Shown here piece by piece: positions 7,079 through 14,485 of a stretch of DNA of 17,456 nt. This DNA is from Candidatus Poribacteria bacterium (GTDB lineage: Bacteria; Poribacteria; WGA-4E; WGA-3G), in assembly GCA_028824575.1 (NCBI GenBank), contig JAPPDN010000539.1:1-17456 (forward strand), in the 5' to 3' direction. Both the position numbers and the translations under genes were made by a program. The notes beneath the pieces were generated by a model, which saw only the letters and a list, made by a program, of their open reading frames with translations, did no database searches and was not told the origin of the DNA. How positions within the stretch are numbered: the stretch's first letter is position 1; each line of letters begins with the position of its first letter.

Positions 7079-8794
7079 TTATGCCGTTCCATCGATTAAA
7101 CCTTGGACTCTTTTGAGGGTTGTTCTTGCTTGCGTTTCGTCTGGAATGAGCGCGGCGAGAATTGCCTCTGCTTCTCTGGTCGTATGCTCTTTCAAAATGC
7201 TCAACACTAACCCTTCTTCAACACGCAGCGGATACACTGCATCCCGCATGAGACACCGCTCGTAATGTGCATTCATACTCAACACGATCGATCTGTATTT
7301 CAGTTCCTGCTGTTCATCGTCTTCTGAGGGTTGTGTGGGTGCGAACACATTTAAGAGTCTGTTTGGATTGGCGAGTTTCCTTTTCTGATGCAGCTCCTCA
7401 AATATCCGAACAATCCGGCTTGCCGTCTTATCCCAGGTGAACAGGACCGCCCGTTCCCTCGCCATCTGAGAAAGTTCCTGATACATCTCGTCGTTACCCA
7501 ATAGCAGGTTAATCTTCCTCGAAAAATCCACTGGGCATGGATAACTTACAAACGTTGCGATGTCTTGGTCGAAATTTTCGGCATCGGCAATCAAACCGGT
7601 ATCCCCGACAACCGAGGGTACACCATCGAAGTTCGGGACGATGGGTGGGATCCCGCACGCCATCGCTTCAAGTACCGTCAATCCGAACGTTTCTTCGCCC
7701 GACATTGACATAAAGCAATACACATCAAACGCATTGTAGATAAGCGGTAGTTTCTCGCGCGGATGGAAACCGACATAGACGAGATTGTCGGGGAGTTTCC
7801 GAGAGGCGTATCGCCCCATATTCGGTCCCGCAATCAAAAAAATCAGATGCGGATTCAGTTCCGCCAACTTCAAATAGACAGACGCCCCTTTTTCCGATTG
7901 CACCCGTGAGAGATACCCGATGGTCGGCACCACCTCAATTCGATCGTCGCCGACCCCTTCAGCGACTTCACGCTTCGCCGCTGCCTTGTCCATCGGCTTG
8001 AACAGCGTGGAATCCACACCGTTTGGCAAGGTATTGAAGAAACTTGGATCCCAGACATAATCGGCATAAAAGTCACGGACGTAATCTGAAGGTGCAGTAA
8101 AGCCGTCACAATCCCGCATCGCCGCGTAGTGCCGCAGCATCGAATTAATCGCCTGTCCACCGTGCCCCCGCGGCGCATGATTCTGAACGAGAATCGGCGG
8201 AAATTCCGGGTATCGGTAAAGCGGAAACAACCACTGCTCCCGCTCTTGATGCAAGGTCAGGATGCCGTAGTAGGTTTCACCGATTTTCGATCGTAGACGC
8301 ACTAAATCCCTAATACCGATATCGACTTCATACACTCCATCCGTGATCTTCCTATTTCGGGAACTGGCAAAATGGAGATCGGCGTATTTGGTGAGATGCG
8401 TAATCATGTGAGCAAGTGCCATGTTGGTGCCGGCGGATAACGTTTCAATATCGAAAAATGAATCCACATCAATGCCGGGGATGATGACAAGCAACTTTCG
8501 CCACTTACTCTCCGTCGCGAGACTCCGTTCTAAGTCCTCACCGCGGTTGAATAGCAAACCTTCTCTCTCAAGCTCGGCGAATCTTTCAAACGCCTCAGAG
8601 ATGTCGTCCTCTTCGTAAGAAGCACTCAGCGTTTCGACGATTGCATCATCGGTTTGCGTTTCTGCGAGTTTTAGGATGTCCGTCATCACAGCCGAGAGTT
8701 CGACGACGCGTGCTTTGTCGAGGTCGGCGGCATAGGGAACACCCTCTTCTTCAAAGAGGTGAAGTTGGTGCAATATTTTCGGAAAACCAAGCAT
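7079..8794 (-). CDS. RRE (PqqD-like) - GT4 family glycosyltransferase fusion
   Basis: A 571-aa protein with the same layout as its neighbour. Residues 12-82 are a PqqD-like domain (VPYAADLDKARVVELSAVMT ... ERFAELEREGLLF) that aligns along its length with the neighbour's. Residues 98-285 form the GT-B N-terminal domain, with NHAPRGHGG (205-213) and LPNGVD (256-261). Residues 286-470 form the GT4 donor-binding half, with GYLSRVQSEKG (293-303), the catalytic E-x7-E pair E368/E376 in EETFGLTVLEAMACG, and PNFDGVPSVVGDTG (387-400). The C-terminal 100 residues are helical and unassigned. An intact active site makes this the likely working sugar transferase. GGAAAGG lies 13 nt before the ATG. It is the first gene of the minus-strand run and follows a terminator-like hairpin. 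That it glycosylates the Cys-rich peptide is inferred from the RRE and the location. Confidence 0.83.
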   Translation of the reverse strand: MLGFPKILHQLHLFEEEGVPYAADLDKARVVELSAVMTDILKLAETQTDDAIVETLSASYEEDDISEAFERFAELEREGLLFNRGEDLERSLATESKWRKLLVIIPGIDVDSFFDIETLSAGTNMALAHMITHLTKYADLHFASSRNRKITDGVYEVDIGIRDLVRLRSKIGETYYGILTLHQEREQWLFPLYRYPEFPPILVQNHAPRGHGGQAINSMLRHYAAMRDCDGFTAPSDYVRDFYADYVWDPSFFNTLPNGVDSTLFKPMDKAAAKREVAEGVGDDRIEVVPTIGYLSRVQSEKGASVYLKLAELNPHLIFLIAGPNMGRYASRKLPDNLVYVGFHPREKLPLIYNAFDVYCFMSMSGEETFGLTVLEAMACGIPPIVPNFDGVPSVVGDTGLIADAENFDQDIATFVSYPCPVDFSRKINLLLGNDEMYQELSQMARERAVLFTWDKTASRIVRIFEELHQKRKLANPNRLLNVFAPTQPSEDDEQQELKYRSIVLSMNAHYERCLMRDAVYPLRVEEGLVLSILKEHTTREAEAILAALIPDETQARTTLKRVQGLIDGTA

Positions 8795-8950
8795 CTTTTA
8801 TTTTTTACCTTTCCGTTTTTAATGAAACTTCCGATTGCTGTTCTTAAAGAGGCTTTTTTTAGGCGGAAAACGTGCAAAATGTAAAAAAAAATAAAAATTC
8901 ATTTTTTCTACCCATTTATAGAGGAACGCGACTGGACCCTATATACCCAT

Positions 8951-8973
8951 AAAAACCCTTACGCCACAAGGGT
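8951..8973 (-). terminator. Weak rho-independent terminator after nagA
   Basis: On the minus strand ACCCTT - GTGGCGT - AAGGGT folds into a 6-bp stem with a 7-nt loop and runs into TTTTT. It lies about 180 nt after the nagA stop and about 155 nt before the glycosyltransferase start, so it may separate the two transcripts. Confidence 0.4.
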
Positions 8974-8979
8974 CAGATA

Positions 8980-8992
8980 CGTTAGTATAACG
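8980..8992. promoter_or_regulatory. 13-bp perfect palindrome, possible operator
   Basis: CGTTAGTATAACG is an inverted repeat (CGTTA/TAACG around a 3-bp centre). On the minus strand it contains TATACT, which resembles a -10 box, so a regulator bound here could control the downstream cluster. No regulator gene is adjacent. The site is short and could be chance. Confidence 0.25.
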
Positions 8993-9155
8993 GATCCGAA
9001 GGATTTGATGGCACTCTGTATCGGGCGCGATTCGGAACAGCCGGGCGGCTATCACAGTCAACTTAAAAAGAGTCGAGATTATTAGGGTTTTATGGGGAAA
9101 TATGGTAGGCAGTGGCGATTCCGCCGGTATGATTGAGAATGTATGGCAAAGATTT

Positions 9156-10439
9156 CTAAAACGATTTATGGGATATGCTGTGGTTTTTTAGCGGTTTTCC
9201 ACGTAAAATAACCGTCTGGACGTTTAAATCTTCATCGACAATAACGATATCGGCTGTTTTACCGGCTGCGATTGAACCTACGGACTCCGCTACACCTAAA
9301 TTTTGCGCGGGTGTTGATGTTGCCATTGTTAATGCAGCTTCGAGAGAATTTCCCCAATTGATGACATTGCGGACACCATCCATGAGGGTAATGTTCGCAC
9401 CTGCGAGGCGTTCGGTCGGTTTGCCGACATCGAGCCACATCGCGCCGTCGCGGACGTACTTCTCGGTCGTACCAGCTTCAAAAGCAGTATCGTGTTCAGA
9501 GATCGCATCTTCATTGAGGCGATAGGCATCAAGTTGAGGAACATAAGTGGCTGATGCCTGCCATTCTTCTGTAGGGACCCCAGCGAGTTCTGTACAGTCC
9601 GTAATCAACCCGACTGCGTCAATTCCTTTCTGCTGAATCAGGTGATGCCCCCAAAAGGGATGGACATGGTGTTCGTCGATGATGAGTTCTGCATGAATAT
9701 TTGGGTGGGAGAGTACTGCTTCAATAGCACCGAGTGTGCGGTGATGCATCCCGCTCATACCATTGTAGGTATGTGTAGCACGCGTTATACCTGCGTCAAT
9801 CGCTGCCATCGCTTGTTGATATGTGGCGTTGGTGTGTCCCATTGCGATGACGATGTCGTTGTAAGCGTCTGTCCTGAAGGCTGCGAGGTGCTTGATAAAT
9901 TGGAAGTTTTCGTCGTTTTCCGGGGCAAGAGAAATCACTTTCAAGGTACCGTCGGAGGCTGCCCACATTGCATGAAACTCTTCAAAGTTCGGGGGTGTAA
10001 TATACTTCGCGTTTTGCGCACCGTTTTTGGCGAGACTCCCGAATTTCCCTTCAACATACGAGCCAATAATCCGTGAACCGTCTGCTACCGGCTCATCAAC
10101 GACGTGTGCAATAGCGGTTAAGGCACCGTTGATTTGTGCCATGCTGCCGGAGGAGATGCCTAACACTAATGAGGTGACACCACTGCATGCATGGGCACGC
10201 GCGATTGCTGTTACATCTTCAACCTTGCCTGTCATTGTATCATAGCCGCCACCGCCATGTACTAATCCATCAATCAATCCCGGAATGACAAGGCAGTCAG
10301 ATGCGTCAATGACCTTCCCCGGCGGTTGAAGCGTATCTGTTGTTATTTCTAAAATTGTGTCGTCTTGAATGACGATATTCCCTTGTCCGTAATGTTTTGG
10401 GGTGTAGATATCGCCATTCAGAATTGTCAGTGTTTCCAT
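9156..10439 (-). CDS. nagA: N-acetylglucosamine-6-phosphate deacetylase
   Basis: A 427-aa amidohydrolase-superfamily enzyme that removes acetate from GlcNAc-6-phosphate, giving glucosamine-6-phosphate in amino-sugar and cell-wall recycling. Features of the family are present: IPGLIDGLVHGGGG (52-65), the metal-ligand Glu (E130, in YVEGKFG), GHTNATY (201-207, H202), ATHTYNGMSGMHHR (221-234, H223) and the catalytic Asp in ITDCTELAG (D281). As in E. coli NagA, the first metal pair of the superfamily is incomplete: the HxH is LxH here. The EGPF usually seen in the family is EGKF. The C-terminus has the usual GKTADIVIVDEDL strand. A GGAG lies very close to the ATG. Separated from the ThuA-like gene by a MITE; no nagB is in the window. 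Related dihydroorotase-like amidohydrolases are less likely. Confidence 0.85.
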   Translation of the reverse strand: METLTILNGDIYTPKHYGQGNIVIQDDTILEITTDTLQPPGKVIDASDCLVIPGLIDGLVHGGGGYDTMTGKVEDVTAIARAHACSGVTSLVLGISSGSMAQINGALTAIAHVVDEPVADGSRIIGSYVEGKFGSLAKNGAQNAKYITPPNFEEFHAMWAASDGTLKVISLAPENDENFQFIKHLAAFRTDAYNDIVIAMGHTNATYQQAMAAIDAGITRATHTYNGMSGMHHRTLGAIEAVLSHPNIHAELIIDEHHVHPFWGHHLIQQKGIDAVGLITDCTELAGVPTEEWQASATYVPQLDAYRLNEDAISEHDTAFEAGTTEKYVRDGAMWLDVGKPTERLAGANITLMDGVRNVINWGNSLEAALTMATSTPAQNLGVAESVGSIAAGKTADIVIVDEDLNVQTVILRGKPLKNHSISHKSF

Positions 10440-10464
10440 ATCTCCGAGCGTGCCTTAAATTTCG

Positions 10465-10619
10465 TAGGACTTACGCAAAAAGCAGTAATTTCAGTATTTT
10501 TAAAAAACACCCCAGCAAAAACACCCCCTAAATCCCCTTATCAGGGGGACTTTAAAGTATTTTTAACCCCCTAAATCCCCCTTATCAGGGGGACTGTAAG
10601 ACGGGATGCGTAAGCCCTA
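10465..10619. mobile_element. MITE-like element with TIRs and target-site duplication
   Basis: A 155-bp non-coding element. Its ends are TAGGACTTACGC (10465-10476) and GCGTAAGCCCTA (10608-10619), inverted repeats that match at 11 of 12 positions. Both ends are flanked by TTTCG (10460-10464 and 10620-10624), a 5-bp target duplication. The right duplication directly abuts the stop codon of the ThuA-like gene. The inside carries two near-identical blocks of about 28 bp that can form hairpins. There is no transposase, so it would need one encoded elsewhere. Confidence 0.75.
10524..10595. repeat. Two copies of a C5/G5 hairpin repeat inside the MITE
   Basis: CCCCCTAAATCCCC followed by TTATCAGGGGGACT occurs at 10524-10551, and again with one extra C at 10567-10595. 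Each copy can fold as TCCCC(C)/(G)GGGGA around TTATCA. Dispersed repeats of this type are known from many cyanobacterial and environmental genomes. Confidence 0.75.
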
Positions 10620-10624
10620 TTTCG

Positions 10625-11257
10625 TTAGATCTGTTCAGATACCCACAAAACGCTTTGGGCGAGAAATCGTAGAAAGAGTTCTACTTCAAAGTCCTGTTGA
10701 TGTCCGAGTGAGGTGTAGCAGACGCGACCGCCATTATGCAAACGTGTCCATGCTACGGGTTCTGAATGTTCATCTGTGTGTCCCATCAGTAATAAAGATG
10801 TATCGTCACGAAGTGATGGATTTTTGTAGAGACTCCCATAGCTATCGAACGCTGGAATACCCTTCAAAATCGGGTGTTCTGCCTCAACTAATTCCACACG
10901 AGTACTGGGTCCATGACCGTAGTGCCCTTGATAGTCGCCACCGAGTACATCTTTGTCAAATGTAAGATAGTTTTGATACGCGTGGCTGGCTGTCCTGACA
11001 CCGACGATGGGTCTACCTTGTTCACAGTAGGTCTGAAACTGTCTGAGTGATGCTCCGTCTGTATTGAGACGCCGCGTGAAAACTAACAAGGCATCTGCCT
11101 CATCCAAGGCAGCCAAAGATGGATCGTCATCCTCTGAGCTATAGACGATTAGATTTGTTTTGATCGGGTAGTGTTTTTCAACAAACTTTTTGAATATGTT
11201 CAGAGATGCTTCCGAGTCGTATTCAAAAGAACCTGAAAGCATACAAAGGTTAAGCAC
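10625..11257 (-). CDS. ThuA-like (trehalose-utilisation-like) domain protein
   Basis: A 210-aa protein of the ThuA/class I amidotransferase-like fold. Seen in the sequence: ADALLVFTRR (54-63), GRPIVGVRTASHAY (81-94) at the position of the nucleophile elbow but without a Cys, GGDYQGHYGHGP (106-117), and GRVCYTSLGHQQDF (177-190), a C-terminal signature common in ThuA-like proteins of Planctomycetes and other environmental bacteria. The start is GTG at 11257, with AAAGGA 8 nt upstream. It follows folA by 14 nt, so it is probably co-transcribed. ThuA proteins are linked to sugar metabolism but the reaction is generally unclear; I do not assign one. A MITE sits right after the stop. Confidence 0.8.
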   Translation of the reverse strand: MLNLCMLSGSFEYDSEASLNIFKKFVEKHYPIKTNLIVYSSEDDDPSLAALDEADALLVFTRRLNTDGASLRQFQTYCEQGRPIVGVRTASHAYQNYLTFDKDVLGGDYQGHYGHGPSTRVELVEAEHPILKGIPAFDSYGSLYKNPSLRDDTSLLLMGHTDEHSEPVAWTRLHNGGRVCYTSLGHQQDFEVELFLRFLAQSVLWVSEQI

Positions 11258-11271
11258 TGGTTTGTTCCTTT

Positions 11272-11766
11272 CTATCTTCGTTGTAAAAATAGAAAACTGT
11301 AGGGATAAGGATTTTTTTCGTCAGGTTCGCTGTCAATGCGTTTGACTTCCTGCCAGGCTGTTATATCAAACGCTGGGAAATAGACATCGCCTTCAAACGT
11401 AGCATGAATCTGCGTAAGATAGAGTCTGTCGGCGTGCGGAAGAAATGCTTGGTAGATAGGGGCACCACCGCATATCATGAGTTCTTCTGTTTCTGTTTTC
11501 TTGCAGTGGCTGATAATATCGTCTACTGCGTGTGCAACAATACAGCCTTCTGGCACCTTGTAATCTGTATTTCGCGTGAGAATAATATTGAGCCGCTTTG
11601 GTAAAGGATTTTTGAGGGTTTCAAAAGTCTTACGTCCCATAACGACGGGTTTGCCGAGGGTTATTTTGCGGAAATGCCGCTGGTCAGCAGGCATCTGCCA
11701 CGGGATGTCTGGTCCGTTGCCGATCAGCCTGTTTTTGTCCATCGCGGCGATCATTGAGATCAACAT
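11272..11766 (-). CDS. folA: Dihydrofolate reductase
   Basis: A 164-aa enzyme that reduces dihydrofolate to tetrahydrofolate with NADPH, regenerating the folate used up by thymidylate synthase. Family features are complete: MIAAMDKNRLIGNGPDIPW (5-23), the catalytic acid in MPAD (D28), KPVVMGRKTFETL (39-51), the second cofactor motif ICGGAPIYQAFLP (97-109), and Y-x-T-x-I in LYLTQIHATFEGD. The length is normal. It starts 4 nt after the hypothetical gene and, with thyA and dut just upstream, forms a pyrimidine/folate group. Confidence 0.95.
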   Translation of the reverse strand: MLISMIAAMDKNRLIGNGPDIPWQMPADQRHFRKITLGKPVVMGRKTFETLKNPLPKRLNIILTRNTDYKVPEGCIVAHAVDDIISHCKKTETEELMICGGAPIYQAFLPHADRLYLTQIHATFEGDVYFPAFDITAWQEVKRIDSEPDEKNPYPYSFLFLQRR

Positions 11767-11770
11767 TTTA

Positions 11771-12277
11771 TCATTCCACTCCTTCTTCTTGTTCGCCAGC
11801 TTCTATCCCGCTCAAGACTCGTTCAGCAAAATTGTATACTGTTTCTTTTGACATGCGAGGGATGAGTTTAATCTTATTTTTCTCGTGCCATTCTATGTCA
11901 AAGTCGCGTATCTTTACGAGTTCATCGATTGCGTTTTGAATGGTTTTGGCATTGGTATCAAAGTGTTTGGCGAGTCTTCTGATGCTCAGGGGTTCCTCTA
12001 TTTGAAAAGAAAATACTTCTATCCAGAGCCACATTCCTAACCGTCGTGCAAAGTGCGAGACCTCTGCGGTTGTGTCCACGAGGCGGGTGATGGCTGCAAA
12101 GCAGTAGGCGGCGTGATGCGGGTAGTTCATTAAAAGGTCTTCAAATCCGTCTTCCTCAAAAACGATACGGATAAGAAGTGCCGCTTCCTCTGATAGTGTC
12201 ATTTCTTCGATGTCCAGTTGGTTACCGTTCTGTTCTGGTTTACCGAAGTTATACCCATTCTGTTTTTCGTGTTTCAT
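11771..12277 (-). CDS. Hypothetical HTH-like protein within the dut-thyA-folA group
   Basis: A 168-aa soluble, acidic protein I do not recognise. Residues 28-90 are helical (LSEEAALLIRIVFEEDGFED ... MWLWIEVFSF). Residues 96-122 (PLSIRRLAKHFDTNAKTIQN then AIDELV) read as a helix-turn-helix of the DnaD/winged-helix kind, and a short basic strand (KIKLIP) could be a wing. It lies 9 nt after thyA and 4 nt before folA, in the same direction, so it is part of the operon. It may be a regulator of the group or a replication-linked DNA-binding protein; neither is shown. The ATG start has AGAAG upstream. Confidence 0.7.
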   Translation of the reverse strand: MKHEKQNGYNFGKPEQNGNQLDIEEMTLSEEAALLIRIVFEEDGFEDLLMNYPHHAAYCFAAITRLVDTTAEVSHFARRLGMWLWIEVFSFQIEEPLSIRRLAKHFDTNAKTIQNAIDELVKIRDFDIEWHEKNKIKLIPRMSKETVYNFAERVLSGIEAGEQEEGVE

Positions 12278-12286
12278 GGTCTTCTT

Positions 12287-13084
12287 TTAGACAATCATAG
12301 GGGCGCGAATTGCGTCGTGGTGCTGATAGTTTTCTAATTGAATGTGCTGCATCTTGAAAGCATCAATTGACTTGATTTTCGGATTCAAAACGAGTTTCGG
12401 GAGCAGGTAAGGTTCCCGTTTGAGTTGCATTTCGACGGCTTCAAAGTGTGCGTGGTAGATGTGGGCATCCCCTAAAGTGTGGACGAATTCATAGGGTATT
12501 AAATCTGTTACTTGCGCCACCATGTGCAGAAGCAGGGCATAGGAGGCGATGTTAAAGGGGACACCTAAGAACATATCACAACTCGGCTGATACATCTGCA
12601 GCGACACCTTGCCGTCTGCTATAAAGAATTGAAAGCACATGTGGCAGGGTGTCAATGCCATCTCCTCTAATTCTGCCGGGTTCCACGCCGTGACAATATG
12701 TTTACGACTATGCGGATTTGTCCGGATTTGTTCAATTACCTTGGCTAACTGATCAATCGTTCCATCTTCCGTTTGCCATTTTCGCCACTGAACTCCGTAT
12801 ATCCGTCCAAGGTACCCATCACGCCCCCAAGCATCGGCGTTTGCGTTCCATATCTGTGTTCCGAGCTTCTCAAACTGCTCAGCGTGATCGTAGCCGCGCA
12901 AGAACCCTAAGAGTTCCGCTTTTACGGACCGGAATGCGAGTTTCTTCGTGGTTACGGCAGGAAATCCGTCTTCGAGATTATATCGCATTTGCATACCGAA
13001 AATGGCTCGGGTCTTCCCATTTCTGCCCTCTCGGTCAACGCCGGTGTCTAATACTTGTTGCAGTCCTTCAAGGTATTGTTTCAT
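12287..13084 (-). CDS. thyA: Thymidylate synthase (folate-dependent)
   Basis: A 265-aa enzyme converting dUMP to dTMP with methylene-tetrahydrofolate. MKQYLEGLQQVLDTG at the start closely matches bacterial ThyA, which is why I use the ATG at 13084 and not the 41-codon upstream extension. Conserved motifs: IFGMQMRYNLEDGFPAVTTK (28-47), W-x-A-N-x-D region, SRKHIVTAWNP (126-136; the usual second Arg of SRR is Lys), catalytic Cys147 in LTPCHMCFQFF, SCDMFLGVPFNIASYALL, and HIYHAHFEAV near the end. The C-terminus APMIV fits the family. It sits between dut and the HTH-like gene. The leader contains an AGGAGG 33 nt upstream and a small hairpin. Confidence 0.95.
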   Translation of the reverse strand: MKQYLEGLQQVLDTGVDREGRNGKTRAIFGMQMRYNLEDGFPAVTTKKLAFRSVKAELLGFLRGYDHAEQFEKLGTQIWNANADAWGRDGYLGRIYGVQWRKWQTEDGTIDQLAKVIEQIRTNPHSRKHIVTAWNPAELEEMALTPCHMCFQFFIADGKVSLQMYQPSCDMFLGVPFNIASYALLLHMVAQVTDLIPYEFVHTLGDAHIYHAHFEAVEMQLKREPYLLPKLVLNPKIKSIDAFKMQHIQLENYQHHDAIRAPMIV

Positions 13085-13096
13085 CGCTACTGATTT

Positions 13097-13113
13097 CCAG
13101 CATTTATGGCTGG
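13097..13113 (-). promoter_or_regulatory. Small hairpin in the thyA leader between AGGAGG and ATG
   Basis: On the minus strand CCAGC-CATAAAT-GCTGG forms a 5-bp stem with a 7-nt loop. A perfect AGGAGG (13118-13123) lies upstream but 33 nt from the thyA ATG; folding would shorten the distance to about 16 nt. A weak GGA nearer to the ATG may be the real ribosome site. Confidence 0.3.
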
Positions 13114-13148
13114 CACCCCTCCTATGAACACACGCTGGGAGCCCAAGG

Positions 13149-13586
13149 CTACCGATCTGTGCTGCCAAACCCGCCTCTTGAAGTGGCGGCCATCTGTTCG
13201 ACCTCATTCCATTCTGCCGTATCTACACGGACAAAAATCCCTTGCGCAATCCGACTGCCTCTTTCGACCTTCACAACCTCGTCGGTAAAATTATAGACTT
13301 GGATTTTCAGTTCATCCTCTTCACCACAGTAGTCGTTATCAACGATGCCGACCCCTTGTGGCATCAGCAGCCCGAATTTGCGCGGTGTGCTGCTTCGTAG
13401 ACAAACCATCAGCATATAACCGGGCGGGGTCTCGACAACCACATTAGCAGGGATGAGAACGATAGATTGTGGCGCAATCTCTACTGATTCTCGGCAGATA
13501 AAATCGAAGCCGACAGACCCTGATGTTTCATATTTCGGCAACGGAAGCGTCTTATCTATGCGTTTGATATTAATTTTCATCGCCAT
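13149..13586 (-). CDS. dut: dUTP diphosphatase (trimeric dUTPase-like)
   Basis: A 145-aa enzyme that hydrolyses dUTP to dUMP, keeping uracil out of DNA and feeding thyA downstream. All five motifs can be placed: 1, GSVGFDF (23-29); 2, LRSSTPRKFGL (63-73); 3, GVGIVDNDYCGE (78-89) with the catalytic Asp; 4, ERGSRIAQGIF (108-118); 5, RGGFGSTDR (137-145). Departures from the usual pattern are DYCGE for DYRGE and QGIF for QLIF. A dCTP deaminase is less likely because motif 5 is present. The ATG at 13586 overlaps the upstream stop as TAATG, suggesting coupled translation; MKIN at 13580 is an alternative. The frame also opens to 13616, within the upstream gene. Confidence 0.9.
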   Translation of the reverse strand: MAMKINIKRIDKTLPLPKYETSGSVGFDFICRESVEIAPQSIVLIPANVVVETPPGYMLMVCLRSSTPRKFGLLMPQGVGIVDNDYCGEEDELKIQVYNFTDEVVKVERGSRIAQGIFVRVDTAEWNEVEQMAATSRGGFGSTDR

Positions 13587-14470
13587 TAGGGTACAGGGAC
13601 TCCTGCTATTTTGCATTCGATACGATAGACTGATGTGCTTGCTGTGATAAATAGGGTTTTCCAGTCATCCCCACCCCATGCCAAGTTCGCTGCACGCTCA
13701 GGGACAAGAATAATGCCGAGGTGCGTTCCGTCTGGCGCGAAGACCCAAATTCCGTCTGGCCCGGTTAGGTAGACATTTCCTTGGACATCAACTTTCATGC
13801 CATCAGGTTTACCGTTATCCCCCTCTTCTTCACCGAATACGCGATCGTTTGTGAGGGTGCCGTCGGGTTGTACGTCAAAGGCGCGGACATGCATCCGTTC
13901 GGTATCGTTAATATATAGAATGGATTCGTCTGGAGAAAAGCAGATGCCGTTAGGTCTGTCAAAGTCGTCAACGAGAAGAGTCAACGTTTCATAGTCGGAA
14001 GACAAGCGGTAGACACCTTGAAAGTCGAGTTCTTTTTCGGATTCCACCCCGTATGCTGCACTTAACCCGTAAGGTGGGTCTGTGAAATAGAGACTTCCAT
14101 CGGATTTGACGACAATATCGTTGGGGCTGTTCAAGCGTTTGCCCTGATAGTGCGAGGCAATAGTGATAACATCGCCATCAGCGGTTGTGAGTGATACTCG
14201 TCGGTTTGCGTGCTCACAGGCGATGAGATGTCCACCTTTATCGTAGGTCAATCCGTTTGATTTTCCAGAGGGGTCTCGGAAAATCGTCATCCCGGTGTCG
14301 GCATCCCATTTCCGCATCTTGTTAGCGGGGATATCGCTGAAAAGTAGGAACTGTCCTGTCGCGTGCCAGAGCGGTCCCTCGGTGAATTGGCAGCCTGTTG
14401 CTATTTGTTCAATGTCTGCCCCGGCATCAACCAAATCTAATAATTGTGTGTTGCGTACGTCAAGTGCCAT
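13586..14470 (-). CDS. SMP-30/gluconolactonase/LRE-like protein
   Basis: A 294-aa six-bladed beta-propeller of the SMP-30/gluconolactonase family, which hydrolyses sugar lactones or related esters using one divalent metal. Likely metal ligands are visible: Glu31 in FTEGPLW, Asn117 in SPNDIVV, Asn174 in RPNGICFSPD and Asp223 in PDGMKVD. Repeated D-x-x-G-N/S-x-Y strands (DGSLYFTDPPYG, QGNVYLTGPDG) fit the propeller. No signal peptide, so cytoplasmic. The start has GAAAGGG 5 nt before the ATG, and the stop overlaps the dut start. Its link with nucleotide genes looks like an operon accident. The substrate cannot be assigned. Confidence 0.85.
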   Translation of the reverse strand: MALDVRNTQLLDLVDAGADIEQIATGCQFTEGPLWHATGQFLLFSDIPANKMRKWDADTGMTIFRDPSGKSNGLTYDKGGHLIACEHANRRVSLTTADGDVITIASHYQGKRLNSPNDIVVKSDGSLYFTDPPYGLSAAYGVESEKELDFQGVYRLSSDYETLTLLVDDFDRPNGICFSPDESILYINDTERMHVRAFDVQPDGTLTNDRVFGEEEGDNGKPDGMKVDVQGNVYLTGPDGIWVFAPDGTHLGIILVPERAANLAWGGDDWKTLFITASTSVYRIECKIAGVPVP

Positions 14471-14485
14471 ATTTCCCTTTCAAAT

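Larger units (their letters stand above)
8795..9155. other. 361-bp intergenic region upstream of the RRE-glycosyltransferase genes
   Basis: No convincing gene is present. Read on the minus strand it contains, in order, the end of the nagA transcript, the palindrome CGTTATACTAACG (8980-8992), a hairpin with a T tract (8951-8973), and a long A/T-rich stretch (about 8800-8920) that could serve as an UP-like or bent region before the ATG at 8794. The TATACT inside the palindrome could be a -10 box but has no good -35. A plus-strand 29-codon frame at 9102-9191 overlaps nagA and lacks support. Confidence 0.5.

Noticed and set aside
9102..9191. 29-codon plus-strand ORF near the nagA end
   Set aside because: It overlaps nagA antisense, lacks a good ribosome site and has no recognisable features.
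10524..10595. CRISPR-like repeats
   Set aside because: Only two copies with a 15-bp gap, inside a MITE; no array, leader or cas genes.
13087..13116. Short upstream ORF (GTG) in the thyA leader
   Set aside because: Only 1 nt separates AGGAGG from the GTG, too short for initiation.
13085..13207. 41-residue N-terminal extension of ThyA
   Set aside because: It overlaps the end of dut and is unlike ThyA; MKQYL at 13084 matches the family start.
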